The notes below the pieces were generated by a model. That model worked only from the letters and a program-made list of their open reading frames with translations, was not told where the DNA came from and ran no database searches. The position numbers and the translations under genes are program-made. A stretch of DNA of 49,543 bases from Chthonomonadales bacterium (GTDB lineage: Bacteria; Armatimonadota; Chthonomonadetes; Chthonomonadales; CAJBBX01). Of the stretch, positions 25,233 through 33,310 are shown piece after piece. The stretch is taken from NCBI GenBank assembly GCA_020849275.1, contig JADLGO010000060.1, positions 1 to 49,543 on the forward strand, in the 5' to 3' direction. Numbering within the stretch: position 1 is the first letter of the stretch; each line of letters opens with the position of its first letter.

Positions 25233-25751
25233 TCAGGGCTCGTCGCTCCGATCCCGTCCGCGTCCGCCATCTGGAGGCGTCATGGGGGCGCTGCGCTGAT
25301 GCTCCACTTGCTCCGCGCGGGCGAGAAGCCGCGCGTCGCGACGGTCTTGCGGACGCCCCGCGGCGATCTTATTGGCGATCAGGTCCCGACGGGAGATGAC
25401 CGGAACCGGCACGCCCCCGAAATCGGCCTGTCCCCGACGCGGCCAGGCATCCTCGAAGGCCACGCCGTCGATGGACATCAGGATGTCCACACGGAAGGGA
25501 GAGATGCCGATCTGAAAGACGCCGCCTTCGATCGCGAAATCCTCCACCGTCGCCCCGAGCATCGGCGCTCCGAACTCGGCCAGGGCGCGATAGACCGCTT
25601 CGGCATTGGCTCGATCGGCCGCGATCCAGAGGTCCAGGTCTTTCGTGAACCGCGGCTCGGTGTACTCGATGACCGCGTAGCCCCCGACGAGCAGGTACCT
25701 AACTCCGTGGGCGCCTAAAGCGCACAACAGTTCTTTGAAGTCGGAGCTCAT
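25233..25751 (-). CDS. minimal nucleotidyltransferase (MNT/AbiEii-like)
   Basis: 172 residues. LLVGGYAVIEYTEPRFTKDLDLWI carries the nucleotidyltransferase GG...DxD signature (Gly23-Gly24, Asp38/Asp40); FRVDILMSIDGVAFEDAW supplies a third acidic strand. These enzymes transfer nucleotide groups to proteins or tRNA, and many are toxin or antitoxin components. It overlaps the small upstream gene by 53 bases, so the two form a module. The last about 25 residues (PPDGGRGRDRSDEP) are low-complexity. Confidence 0.78.
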   Translation of the reverse strand: MSSDFKELLCALGAHGVRYLLVGGYAVIEYTEPRFTKDLDLWIAADRANAEAVYRALAEFGAPMLGATVEDFAIEGGVFQIGISPFRVDILMSIDGVAFEDAWPRRGQADFGGVPVPVISRRDLIANKIAAGRPQDRRDARLLARAEQVEHQRSAPMTPPDGGRGRDRSDEP

Positions 25752-25992
25752 CGTCCGTGTGCCCTCTGCGCCGGAGGTAGTGGACCACCATCTCCCAGGC
25801 GGCGTTCATGCGCGCACGCGAGTCGTGGGCCTGCCAGAACTCCAGATCGAACGTGCGGTCATGCGCTTTGAGCGTCGTCATTCGCGCCATGACGACTCGC
25901 CCTGCCGCTTTGGGCTCGCCGTTCTCTTCCGGCTCGACCTGGCCAGGATGGACAAGCGCTTCAGGGAGCGTCTGCGGTTCCACGTTCGACAT
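25699..25992 (-). CDS. small partner protein of the nucleotidyltransferase
   Basis: 97 residues from the ATG at 25992 (AGGAG nine bases upstream). The C-terminal half FDLEFWQAHDSRARMNAAWEMVVHYLRRRG then DELRLQRTVVRFRR matches small proteins often encoded directly ahead of minimal nucleotidyltransferases. The pairing is from memory. Highly charged and helical, with no DNA-binding motif seen. Extensive overlap with the enzyme gene implies co-translation. A toxin-antitoxin-like role is possible but unproven. Confidence 0.65.
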   Translation of the reverse strand: MSNVEPQTLPEALVHPGQVEPEENGEPKAAGRVVMARMTTLKAHDRTFDLEFWQAHDSRARMNAAWEMVVHYLRRRGHTDDELRLQRTVVRFRRPRS

Positions 25993-26048
25993 GAAGGCTC
26001 GCTCCTGTGCATGACTCGCCCGCGCGCCAGGACACGGGGGCCGTGGCC

Positions 26049-26077
26049 ATTCTAACACAGCACGGCGACGGCGTCCA
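26049..26077 (-). promoter_or_regulatory. promoter for the nucleotidyltransferase module
   Basis: On the minus strand: -35 TGGACG (26077-26072), 17-base spacer, -10 TAGAAT (26054-26049), ending about 57 bases before the ATG at 25992. Confidence 0.5.
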
Positions 26078-26092
26078 CGCAGACCGTCGCCG
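26063..26092 (-). terminator. hairpin after the EEP-family gene
   Basis: CGGCGACGG / CCGTCGCCG, 9-bp stem with a 12-base loop, about 33 bases beyond the stop at 26125. It overlaps the promoter of the next unit. No T tract. Confidence 0.45.
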
Positions 26093-26124
26093 GGCGCCAG
26101 GGGGCGGGGCCGGAAGAGAGGTGA

Positions 26125-26808
26125 CTATGCACGGAGCAGGTCGGCGGCGAGCGGGAGATGATCGGAGGCGCGCGAGTCGCCGACGTCCACGCGCTCGGCC
26201 CGCAGCGCCGGGGTGAAGAGGATGTAGTCGATGCGCCGCGTGGGCGCCCCGCCGGGGAAGGTCGGCCGATCCCGCTCCGCGTCGGCATCGCAGAGTCCCG
26301 CGCCCTCCAGGATCCCGCGCACACACCCGTCGTGAGGGCCGGCGTTGAGATCGCCGCAGACCGTGGTCGGCCCGCCGGCCGAGCGCACCAGTCTGGCCAG
26401 GAGAGCCGCCTGGCGGTCCCGCTCCTCCGGATCCAGTCCCCAGTGCGTACAGAACACGCGCACCGCGCCGTCCGGAGTCTCGAGCTCGGCCTGGAGCGCG
26501 CCGCGCCCTTCCGCGCCGCCCGGCAGCGCGTGCCGCGCGACGGAGCGCACGGGCAGGCGCGTGGCGATGCCGATCCCGTAGCCGCCGAAGCCGAGATCGA
26601 TGGTGCGCTGGAAGACGAAGCGCATCGCCAGCAGACGGCCCAGGCGGCGCGGCTGGTCGGTCAGCCCGCCCCACGGGGTGCGCTGATGCACTTCCTGAAA
26701 GCAGACCACGTCGGGACGGAGGGCGCGAAGGGTCTCGGCTACCCGGCCGATCGAGCGGCGCCCGTCCAGACCGAGCCCGCCGCGGATGTTGTAGGTGACG
26801 ATCCGCAC
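26125..26808 (-). CDS. endonuclease/exonuclease/phosphatase (EEP) family hydrolase
   Basis: 227 residues. All superfamily motifs are present: MRIVTYNIRGG (Asn7), VVCFQEVHQ (Glu38), FCTHWG, TVCGDLNAGPHD, RRIDYILFT and the terminal SDHLPLAADL. These metal-dependent enzymes cleave phosphodiester or phosphomonoester bonds in nucleic acids, lipids or sugars; the substrate is not readable here. No signal peptide. The ATG begins immediately after the stop of the putative TIM-barrel gene (zero gap), so it ends the sugar operon. Confidence 0.88.
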   Translation of the reverse strand: MRIVTYNIRGGLGLDGRRSIGRVAETLRALRPDVVCFQEVHQRTPWGGLTDQPRRLGRLLAMRFVFQRTIDLGFGGYGIGIATRLPVRSVARHALPGGAEGRGALQAELETPDGAVRVFCTHWGLDPEERDRQAALLARLVRSAGGPTTVCGDLNAGPHDGCVRGILEGAGLCDADAERDRPTFPGGAPTRRIDYILFTPALRAERVDVGDSRASDHLPLAADLLRA

Positions 26809-28386
26809 TCAGTCGGCCTCCCCGGCACGGCGAGCCGGGCCGGCGATCTCCTCGTCGGCCCGCCGCATCGCGCGCAGAAGCTGCGTCGTGAAGGTCTCGA
26901 ACTTGCGGAAGTTGGCATGGACCTGCTCGGCCGCCGTCGCGATCCCCGGGTCGAAGGGCTCGCGCGCCTCATAGGTCGTGTCGAGCACCGCATCGATCGC
27001 CGGCGACTTCAGCTTGCGCAGCGCCGTGTGCATCTTGCCGTCCCACCAGTTGCCCTGGTAGCCATGGCGGCGCTGCCAGGCCCTGGCCGCGGCCACGAAG
27101 CGATGGAAGGCGCCGGGCACGTCCGTGCCGGTCTCCGCGGCGCTCGCGAACTCCTCAAGGGCGGCGCGCTGGCGCAGCATGAGCCCCAGGTCCGTCAGAA
27201 ACCGCGCCGGGTCGCCGAACAGCAGCCCCTTCAGCGACCCTCCCGTCGGCTTACGCGCCGCAGCCGCCTCGAGCGTGGCGGCGCGCGCGCGCATGGCCGG
27301 CGCGTCGGTCCCGGAGAGCGCCTGCCAGCCCGCCAGGATCTCGGCGCCGAGTCCCGGAACCAGGCTGTCGGCGAAGCGGCGATAGTCGGTCTCGGTCGGG
27401 CTGGAGCCGGCGGCGCCGCGGGCGAAGGCGAAGATGTTCGGGAGCTGCACGCAGTGGGTCTGAGCGTTGCCCATCACGCCGCGAGGCCCCGGCGCGGCGC
27501 CGCCTTCGCTGGCCCCGGTACCGCCGAAGTTGGTCATGGGGAACGAGGGCTCGCCCTCGATGCGGCCGTAGTTGAAGCTGATCACCCGGTCCGCCACTCC
27601 GAGTTGCTCGGCGTAGGCCAGTCCGTTCGCCAGGCCCCACGGCTCCGGGTCGGCGCTCTTGAGGCGCGTGAGCGTGTCGAGTTGCTCCTCCGGCGTGCCC
27701 AGGAGGAGCTTTCCCGTCTCGTAGAAGCGGCTCCACCCGCGCCAGCCCGCATGCATCCAGTAGACCAGCTCGATGCCCGGCCGCAGCCGGTCCATCATCC
27801 TTCGGTGGGCAGCCAGCAGGCCAACGAACTCCGCGTTCGTGGACCCCGGATAGCACCCGGGGTCGCTGTCGATGATCGCGATGCCATCGACCGCCGCGAG
27901 AGGGCGCAGCAGTTTCTCGCGCCGCCGCATCAGCCGCTCGAGCGTCTTGGGGTCGCCGGGATTCACGAGCACGTCGCAGTAGTAGTAGTGGCGCTTCTCG
28001 AACGCAGAGCGCGCCGCCACGCGGTCATCGGCCTCGATGTTGGGGCAGAGCGCCAGGTAGACGCGCATCCCGAAGTCCCGATGCAGCATCTCCACCACGC
28101 GCGTCATCCGCGCAAGGTAGGCGCGGTCACTTGCGGTAGGCGGGTCGGGGATGGTCTCGAGCATCGGCCAGATCAGGAAGGTGTTGTAGCCCAGCCTCCG
28201 GCACCCGTCGGCCCACCCGCGCCAGTCCTCAAGCGTCCATGTCCGCGCGGCGTACGGATGGTTGTAGGGCCAGTGCTGGTGGACGTAGAGCCCAATGATA
28301 CGCTCCATGGGTTCCTCCCGGGGCGCGGCCGCCGGCAAGGCGGTGGCCAGGGCGAGTGCGGCGATCCAGAGAGTCTGCGCGCTCAC
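26809..28386 (-). CDS. exported putative TIM-barrel glycosidase-like protein B
   Basis: 525 residues from a GTG at 28386 (GGGAG nine bases upstream). A signal peptide (LWIAALALATALPAAA) is followed by strands IIGLYVHQHWPYNHPYA, YNTFLIWPML, MRVYLALCPNIEADD, GIAIIDSDPGCYPG and ELVYWMHAGW, consistent with a (beta/alpha)8 fold. The later QTHCVQLPNIFAFARG segment recurs in the protein at 30385-31776 (LPMLQLPNTFAFGRL), so the two look distantly paralogous. No CAZy family was recognised. It lies 26 bases after the CUT2 permease and directly before the EEP gene. Confidence 0.6.
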   Translation of the reverse strand: MSAQTLWIAALALATALPAAAPREEPMERIIGLYVHQHWPYNHPYAARTWTLEDWRGWADGCRRLGYNTFLIWPMLETIPDPPTASDRAYLARMTRVVEMLHRDFGMRVYLALCPNIEADDRVAARSAFEKRHYYYCDVLVNPGDPKTLERLMRRREKLLRPLAAVDGIAIIDSDPGCYPGSTNAEFVGLLAAHRRMMDRLRPGIELVYWMHAGWRGWSRFYETGKLLLGTPEEQLDTLTRLKSADPEPWGLANGLAYAEQLGVADRVISFNYGRIEGEPSFPMTNFGGTGASEGGAAPGPRGVMGNAQTHCVQLPNIFAFARGAAGSSPTETDYRRFADSLVPGLGAEILAGWQALSGTDAPAMRARAATLEAAAARKPTGGSLKGLLFGDPARFLTDLGLMLRQRAALEEFASAAETGTDVPGAFHRFVAAARAWQRRHGYQGNWWDGKMHTALRKLKSPAIDAVLDTTYEAREPFDPGIATAAEQVHANFRKFETFTTQLLRAMRRADEEIAGPARRAGEAD

Positions 28387-28412
28387 GATGATTGTCTCCC
28401 TTTCGGCGCCGC

Positions 28413-29348
28413 TCAGACCCGCCGGGCGCGGTTGAGCAGCACCGCCGTGAAGATCAGCAGGCCCTTAACGATGTACTGCGTGTAGATCGGAATGTCCAGC
28501 AGCGTCATGCCGTTTGCGATCACCCCCGTGAACAGCACGCCCACCAGCGTCCCCCACACCGTGCCGACGCCGCCGGCCAGACTCGTGCCGCCGATGATGA
28601 CCGCCGCGATCACGTCCAACTCCCAGCCGACCGCCGCGTCCGGCGTGCCCGAGTTGATGCGCGAGGCCAGCATGATGCCGCTCACCGCCGAGAGCACACC
28701 CGTGATCGCCAGCGCCTGCGTGCGCACCCATGAGGCGCTGATACCTGACAGCCGCGCCGCCTCCGGGTTGCCGCCCACGGCGTAGACCGCCCGCCCGAAG
28801 CGCGTGCGCGTCATCACGACGTGGAAGAGCAGGAACGTTCCGACGAACACGATGGCGGGGAAGGGAATGCCCGCCACGTAGCCGCTGCCCACGAAGGCGT
28901 ACCAGGGCGGAAAGGAGGTGATGGGGAACCCGCCGGTCAGCGTGAGCGCGGCGCCTTTCAGAATGGTCAGAAGCGCCAGCGTGGTGATGAAGGAGGGCAC
29001 CAGAAAGCGTGCCCGAATCAGCCCGGTGAACGCCCCGATGGCGTAGCCCGTCACCATCGTGAGAGCGCCGCCCAGGGGAATCGGCATGCCGCGCTGCGTG
29101 AGCCACGCGAGGAGGCATCCGGCGAAGGAGGCGTGCGCCCCCACGCTCAGGTCGATCTCCCCGACGATGATCACCAGCGTCATGCCGAAGGCGATCACGC
29201 CCTGGATGGAGACCGACCGGAGCACCGTCAGCAGGTTCTCCGGCGTGGCGAAGCTCGGCGCCCGCCACAGCAGGTAGACGCAGAGCGCGGCCAGGATGGC
29301 CTCCATGCCCGCCCGGGCAAGGAGGCCCCGCGCGCGGCCCAGGATCAA
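28413..29348 (-). CDS. CUT2 sugar ABC transporter permease (RbsC/XylH type)
   Basis: 311 residues with eight or more membrane helices. Hallmarks of the family are SVSIQGVIAFGMTLVIIVGEIDLSVGA near residue 46, RFGRAVYAVGGNPEAARLSGI near 185 and AAVIIGGTSLAGGVGTVWGTLVGV near 255. It forms the membrane channel for a monosaccharide delivered by the adjacent lipoprotein; the start overlaps that gene's stop (ATGA). CUT2 operons normally include a fused double ATPase (RbsA/XylG-like); none occurs between the gene starts at 32989 and 26808. Confidence 0.93.
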   Translation of the reverse strand: MILGRARGLLARAGMEAILAALCVYLLWRAPSFATPENLLTVLRSVSIQGVIAFGMTLVIIVGEIDLSVGAHASFAGCLLAWLTQRGMPIPLGGALTMVTGYAIGAFTGLIRARFLVPSFITTLALLTILKGAALTLTGGFPITSFPPWYAFVGSGYVAGIPFPAIVFVGTFLLFHVVMTRTRFGRAVYAVGGNPEAARLSGISASWVRTQALAITGVLSAVSGIMLASRINSGTPDAAVGWELDVIAAVIIGGTSLAGGVGTVWGTLVGVLFTGVIANGMTLLDIPIYTQYIVKGLLIFTAVLLNRARRV

Positions 29349-30370
29349 CGAGCGATTCCGCGCAGATAGTCCCGGTACTTCGTCACCTCCTCCGGCCGCG
29401 TGCGCGTAAACAGCAGGCCCGGCAGGGCGATCCTCTTCTCCACCGGCTCGCCCTTCAGCGCCTTCACGGCGGTCTCCAGCGCCCGCTCCCCGATCTCAAA
29501 GGGCTTCTGGCCGGTCACCGCTTGAAGGATGCTAGCGGGGTCCAGCAGGAAGCCGGCCATCTGCTCGCTCATATCAGTGCCGAACACCACCACCTTGCCC
29601 GCCAGCCCCGCGTTCTTGACCGCCGTCACGGCGCCCACGGTGCCCCCCTCGTTTGCCGCCCAGATCAGGTCGACGTCCGGGTGCGCCGTCAGGATGCCCT
29701 CCACCACGCCGACCGCCTTCTCCGCCATCCAGGCGTCCTGCTTTGCCACGATCCGCACGCCGGGCAGCTTGCGCACGGCCTCCTCGAAGCCCTTGTTGCG
29801 CTCGCCGGCGGCGATCGGCATCAGTGATAGATAGGTAACAACCGCCACCCTCGCCTTGCCGCCCATTCCCTCGCGTATGTAGCGCGCCGCCTCCTCGCCC
29901 GTGGTCGCCCCGAGCGACACCTGGTCGCTGCGGATAGTGCTCACCGGGAAGTCCGCGTCCACGAAGCTGTCGAAGGTGACCACCTTCATGCCGCTGTCGT
30001 GGGCCCGCTTCAGCGCCGGAAGAGAGGCCTTCTGGTTGTAGGGCGCGATGACCAGAGCGTCCTTGTCCTGGGCGATGTAGGTGTCGACGAGCGAGATCTC
30101 CCTATCGAGCGAGCCGGCGCTGTTTCCGAGCGATATGTCGACGCCAGCCTTGTCCGCCGCCGCCTTCATGCCGAGCTCGGTGAGCTTGAAGAACTGGTCG
30201 TTCTGGAAGCCGACGCCCGCGATGGCGAAGCGAGACGCCGCCTCGCCGGGACCGCCGGGCGCGCCGGAGGGCTTCGGCGCGCTGCAACCGACGAGGGCCA
30301 ACTCCGCGCAACCGAGCGCGGCCGCGAGTGCGCGCGCCGTCGGGCGGCGAAGTGGGCAAGTGCGGCGCAT
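29345..30370 (-). CDS. CUT2 sugar-binding lipoprotein (RbsB/XylF-like)
   Basis: 341 residues from the ATG at 30370 (AGGAGAG upstream). The lipobox LVGC precedes SAPKPSG. The periplasmic-binding-protein type I fold reads FAIAGVGFQNDQFFKLTELGMKAAADKAGV, then QDKDALVIAPYN, GMKVVTFDSFVD and VDLIWAANEGGTVGAV. Ligand unknown; this family binds ribose, xylose, rhamnose, galactose or autoinducer-2. Flanking putative TIM-barrel proteins and a Gfo/Idh/MocA dehydrogenase suggest a sugar released from a glycan. Confidence 0.9.
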   Translation of the reverse strand: MRRTCPLRRPTARALAAALGCAELALVGCSAPKPSGAPGGPGEAASRFAIAGVGFQNDQFFKLTELGMKAAADKAGVDISLGNSAGSLDREISLVDTYIAQDKDALVIAPYNQKASLPALKRAHDSGMKVVTFDSFVDADFPVSTIRSDQVSLGATTGEEAARYIREGMGGKARVAVVTYLSLMPIAAGERNKGFEEAVRKLPGVRIVAKQDAWMAEKAVGVVEGILTAHPDVDLIWAANEGGTVGAVTAVKNAGLAGKVVVFGTDMSEQMAGFLLDPASILQAVTGQKPFEIGERALETAVKALKGEPVEKRIALPGLLFTRTRPEEVTKYRDYLRGIAR

Positions 30371-30384
30371 GGGTTCTCTCCTGC

Positions 30385-31776
30385 TCAGGAAGTCCAGGTC
30401 ATGCGGGCGACGGAGCGGCGCAGATCCGCGAGCCACTCGTCGACCGGGTACGGAAAGGGCACGTCCGGGCGCGTGCGCCCGCGCACGCGTTCCGCCAACT
30501 CGCCCGCCCTGGCGCGGTCGAGCGAGCAGGGCAGGTCCGGCAGGCGCCCATCCGGCGGCATTTGCCGCTGCCAGCAGCTGTTGTTCTCCATCCAGGCCAG
30601 AAGGTCCGCGAGCGCCGCCGCGTCCTCGCGACGGGCCACCAGGCGCGCGAACTCCGCCAGGACCTCCATCGGGTCGCGATCCGGCCGCTCTGTGAGCCGG
30701 CCGAAGGCGAAGGTGTTGGGAAGCTGGAGCATCGGCAGATAGAGGTTTCCGATCACCTGGTCGATCCCTGCCCGGCGCAGGGCCAGAAGGAGCGCGCGAA
30801 TGTAGCGCGCCTCGCTGTGCACGATGCCCCAGGCGGGCGCGCGGGCCGCATCGTCGTCCATCACGAAGTGGGGCCAGGCGAGCACCGGGCGCCCACCCCT
30901 GCGCGCGCGGCGCACGTCGCCCGCAGTGGGAAAGGCCGGCGTCTTCTTCTTCCCACCGTACGACTCGAAGGTGAGTGGCCGGTAGAGGTGATGGCAGGGC
31001 AGGGCGAGGCCCACGTTCCGGGGCAGGCCAGGCAGCGCCTCGATCACCTCACGCGAGCCGGCGATCTCGCGCTCGAAGACGGGTTGCCAGCCCCGTGGCG
31101 CGAGGTCCGGCCCCCAGTAGGCGATGCACCAGGTATCCGCATAGAGCGTCGCCTTCGGGTTGAGGGCAGCCAGATCCCCGGCGAGCGCGCGCACATAGCG
31201 CAGGTATTCGGGCACGCCGCAGCGGCCGCAGTGGCAGCCTCCCCAGTCGGCGGCGAACTCCTCGAAGAAGTCGGCACGACGGTAGGTCTCCAGGAAGAAC
31301 CGCTGGATCGCCATCGTCCTCTCGAAGTTGCCGGGCTCGCGCGGGCAGAGGGTGACGGCGCGGTTGCGGAGTTGGTGGCCGGGCTCGTTGCCCTCCGGCA
31401 CCGTGCTCACCAGTGTGTTGGAAAGGAGATAACCAAAGCGCATGCCGAGGGAGTGGGCCAGGTCCATCACGCGCAGGCGATCCGCGATCTTGCGTCGCTC
31501 CAGGTCGGTGGAGGGGATGCGGCTGAACTCCAGCATTGTAGCGAACTCTACCGTATCGATTCCGCAGGCGAGGAGCCAGCGAATCTGCCGCCGCCAGCGC
31601 TCCTCGTCCCACCAGAGTGGAGCGTGTCGGCGCGGCTCGGCGTCGAAGCCGTCGTGGAAGTAGACGCCGCGCCGCCGGAACGGCCGGGTGGGGGCGGCCG
31701 GCGCCGGCTTGACGGCGGTGGCTGCCAGACCCGCGGCGAGCCCGCCAACGAAGGTTCGTCTGTCAAGGCTCTCCAT
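30385..31776 (-). CDS. exported putative TIM-barrel glycosidase-like protein A
   Basis: 463 residues from the ATG at 31776 (GGGAG upstream). The twin-arginine-like leader LDRRTFVGGLAAGLAATAV implies folded export. Strands FRRRGVYFHDGF, IDTVEFATMLEF, MRFGYLLSNTL, ATLYADTWCIAYWGPD and GRPVLAWPHFVMDDD fit a (beta/alpha)8 barrel. ADWGGCHCGRCG holds a CxCxxC cluster that could bind a metal or stabilise a loop. The QLPNTFAF segment is shared with the 26809-28386 protein. It lies 14 bases before the sugar-binding lipoprotein. Catalytic residues and family are not assigned. Confidence 0.6.
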   Translation of the reverse strand: MESLDRRTFVGGLAAGLAATAVKPAPAAPTRPFRRRGVYFHDGFDAEPRRHAPLWWDEERWRRQIRWLLACGIDTVEFATMLEFSRIPSTDLERRKIADRLRVMDLAHSLGMRFGYLLSNTLVSTVPEGNEPGHQLRNRAVTLCPREPGNFERTMAIQRFFLETYRRADFFEEFAADWGGCHCGRCGVPEYLRYVRALAGDLAALNPKATLYADTWCIAYWGPDLAPRGWQPVFEREIAGSREVIEALPGLPRNVGLALPCHHLYRPLTFESYGGKKKTPAFPTAGDVRRARRGGRPVLAWPHFVMDDDAARAPAWGIVHSEARYIRALLLALRRAGIDQVIGNLYLPMLQLPNTFAFGRLTERPDRDPMEVLAEFARLVARREDAAALADLLAWMENNSCWQRQMPPDGRLPDLPCSLDRARAGELAERVRGRTRPDVPFPYPVDEWLADLRRSVARMTWTS

Positions 31777-31858
31777 GCCCGATCTCCCGTGCTCGCGCGA
31801 GTCACCGGGGCCGCCCGGCATCGTCTCCGTCCGGCCCCGTGCTCACTCCGAAGCCGGA

Positions 31859-32989
31859 TCAGTCCGGGAGCTTGACCGGGTCGCCGTGTAGCGGCGGCAG
31901 CGGGTGCGGCCGCACCAGGGCGCCCCCCTGCTCGTAGGACTCCATCGCGGCCCAGGTGTACTCCAGCGCGGCCAGTGCGTCGCGCCCGGAGGCGCGCAGG
32001 TCCTCGCGCGCGACCCCGTTGGTGACATCCTCCATGAAGGCGTGGATGCGCCGCGGAAAGGTCTGCCCGAAGTCCGTGATGCCGGTGCTCGTGACGATGG
32101 GCCCCTCGACGGGGCCGCCGGCCGGCCGCTCCGCGCTGCCCGCGCCGGAGGAGCCGGGCGCCGGCCAGAAGGTCACCTTCTCGATGCAGTTCTCAATGCA
32201 GAAGGTGCCGCGCGTGCCGGCGATCTCCAGGCTCCACCAACCGCCGAGGCCGTAGGTAGCATCGCCGCGCTGGCTCAGCAAGTAGCCCACGCAGTCGTTG
32301 GCGAAGCGCACGTGGATACTCACGATGGAGAGCATCACGTCGCTGGCCTTGCGGCGCGTCCACGGTCGGTTCACGAAGGCCTGCACGTGGGTGACATCGC
32401 CGCAGAAGTGGCGCATAACGCTGAACGGGTGCGAGAGAAAGGCCTTGAAGTGGGCGTAGGGGAAGCCCTTAAACCGCGAGGAGCTGTTGGGGCTGTAGGA
32501 GTCCTCGCCGGCGGAGAAGCCCATCTTGTGCAGGCAGTAGATAAGCTCGCCGACATGCCCGTCGTCCATGTACTTGCGGGCCTGCTCCGCCGGCGGCGTG
32601 AAGTAGTGATTCAGGTTGCAGCCGAGGTACACGTTCTTCTCGGCGGCACGGGCTACCATCTGCCGCGCCTCGCCGACGTCGTTGGAGAGTGGCTTCTCGA
32701 CCAGAACGTGCTTGCCCGCCTCGATGGCCTCCATGGCCGGCTCGAAGTGCCAGCTCCCGTTCTCGAAGCCGCCCGTGGTAACGTCGACGATGTCGAGATC
32801 GGGCTCGTTGCGCAGCATGTCGCCGAGGTTGTGGTAAGCCCGCACACCGTGCTTCTCCGCCGCGCTGTCCGCGCGCTCCTTCACCACGTCGCAGACGGCG
32901 ACGAGATCCGAGAGCGGATCCTGGGAGTGCGCTCCGGCGTGCGTCAGGCCGATGCCGCGCATGCCGACGATGCCGACCTTCAAAGCCAT
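31859..32989 (-). CDS. Gfo/Idh/MocA-family NAD(P)-dependent oxidoreductase
   Basis: 376 residues. The Rossmann N-terminus is VGIVGMRGIGLTHAGAH with acidic VAVCDVV. The family EKP motif is VLVEKPLSNDVGEARQM near residue 95, followed by GCNLNHYF and the C-terminal alpha/beta domain (HPFSVMRHFCGDVTHVQAF, LEIAGTRGTFCIEN). Such enzymes oxidise or reduce sugars, inositols or their amides in the cytoplasm. It begins the minus-strand sugar operon, 82 bases before the putative TIM-barrel protein A. Probably processes the imported sugar. Confidence 0.92.
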   Translation of the reverse strand: MALKVGIVGMRGIGLTHAGAHSQDPLSDLVAVCDVVKERADSAAEKHGVRAYHNLGDMLRNEPDLDIVDVTTGGFENGSWHFEPAMEAIEAGKHVLVEKPLSNDVGEARQMVARAAEKNVYLGCNLNHYFTPPAEQARKYMDDGHVGELIYCLHKMGFSAGEDSYSPNSSSRFKGFPYAHFKAFLSHPFSVMRHFCGDVTHVQAFVNRPWTRRKASDVMLSIVSIHVRFANDCVGYLLSQRGDATYGLGGWWSLEIAGTRGTFCIENCIEKVTFWPAPGSSGAGSAERPAGGPVEGPIVTSTGITDFGQTFPRRIHAFMEDVTNGVAREDLRASGRDALAALEYTWAAMESYEQGGALVRPHPLPPLHGDPVKLPD

Positions 32990-33190
32990 CTTGATGTCCT
33001 TTCGCGTCCCACAGCCGCGCGTTCCGGCAGGAGCGGGGCAGGGGCCTTAAGTCCTCGTGTGCCGCGCCGCGGGCGGTCAGGCCGGCCGGGCTCTGGCGCG
33101 CCGCGCATTCGCCGCTCTGTTCGCCGCTATGGCCGGCTTCGCCTCCGCGCCGATGCGCCCGCCCGAGGCGCGACGCGCCGGGGAATCCGC

Positions 33191-33219
33191 TTGACATGGC
33201 GACCGCCGGGATACAGAAT
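33191..33219 (+). promoter_or_regulatory. sigma-70 promoter of the DUF1080 gene
   Basis: A perfect -35 TTGACA (33191-33196), 17-base spacer and -10 CAGAAT (33214-33219), about 90 bases ahead of the ATG at 33311. The 321-base divergent region 32990-33310 holds nothing else recognisable; the promoter of the leftward operon was not identified. Confidence 0.6.
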
Positions 33220-33310
33220 AGGGACGACAGGGTGCCAGGCCGCCGGACCGGGGTCCAGCGCTCGCGGAGGCCGGACCGCGCGGCGCGAGCACACGCCAAG
33301 GAGAAGCTCC

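Noticed and set aside
26158-28485. 775-codon open frame on the plus strand
   Set aside because: Antisense to the EEP-family and putative TIM-barrel genes, which have clear family or strand motifs and operon spacing; no motif in the antisense frame.
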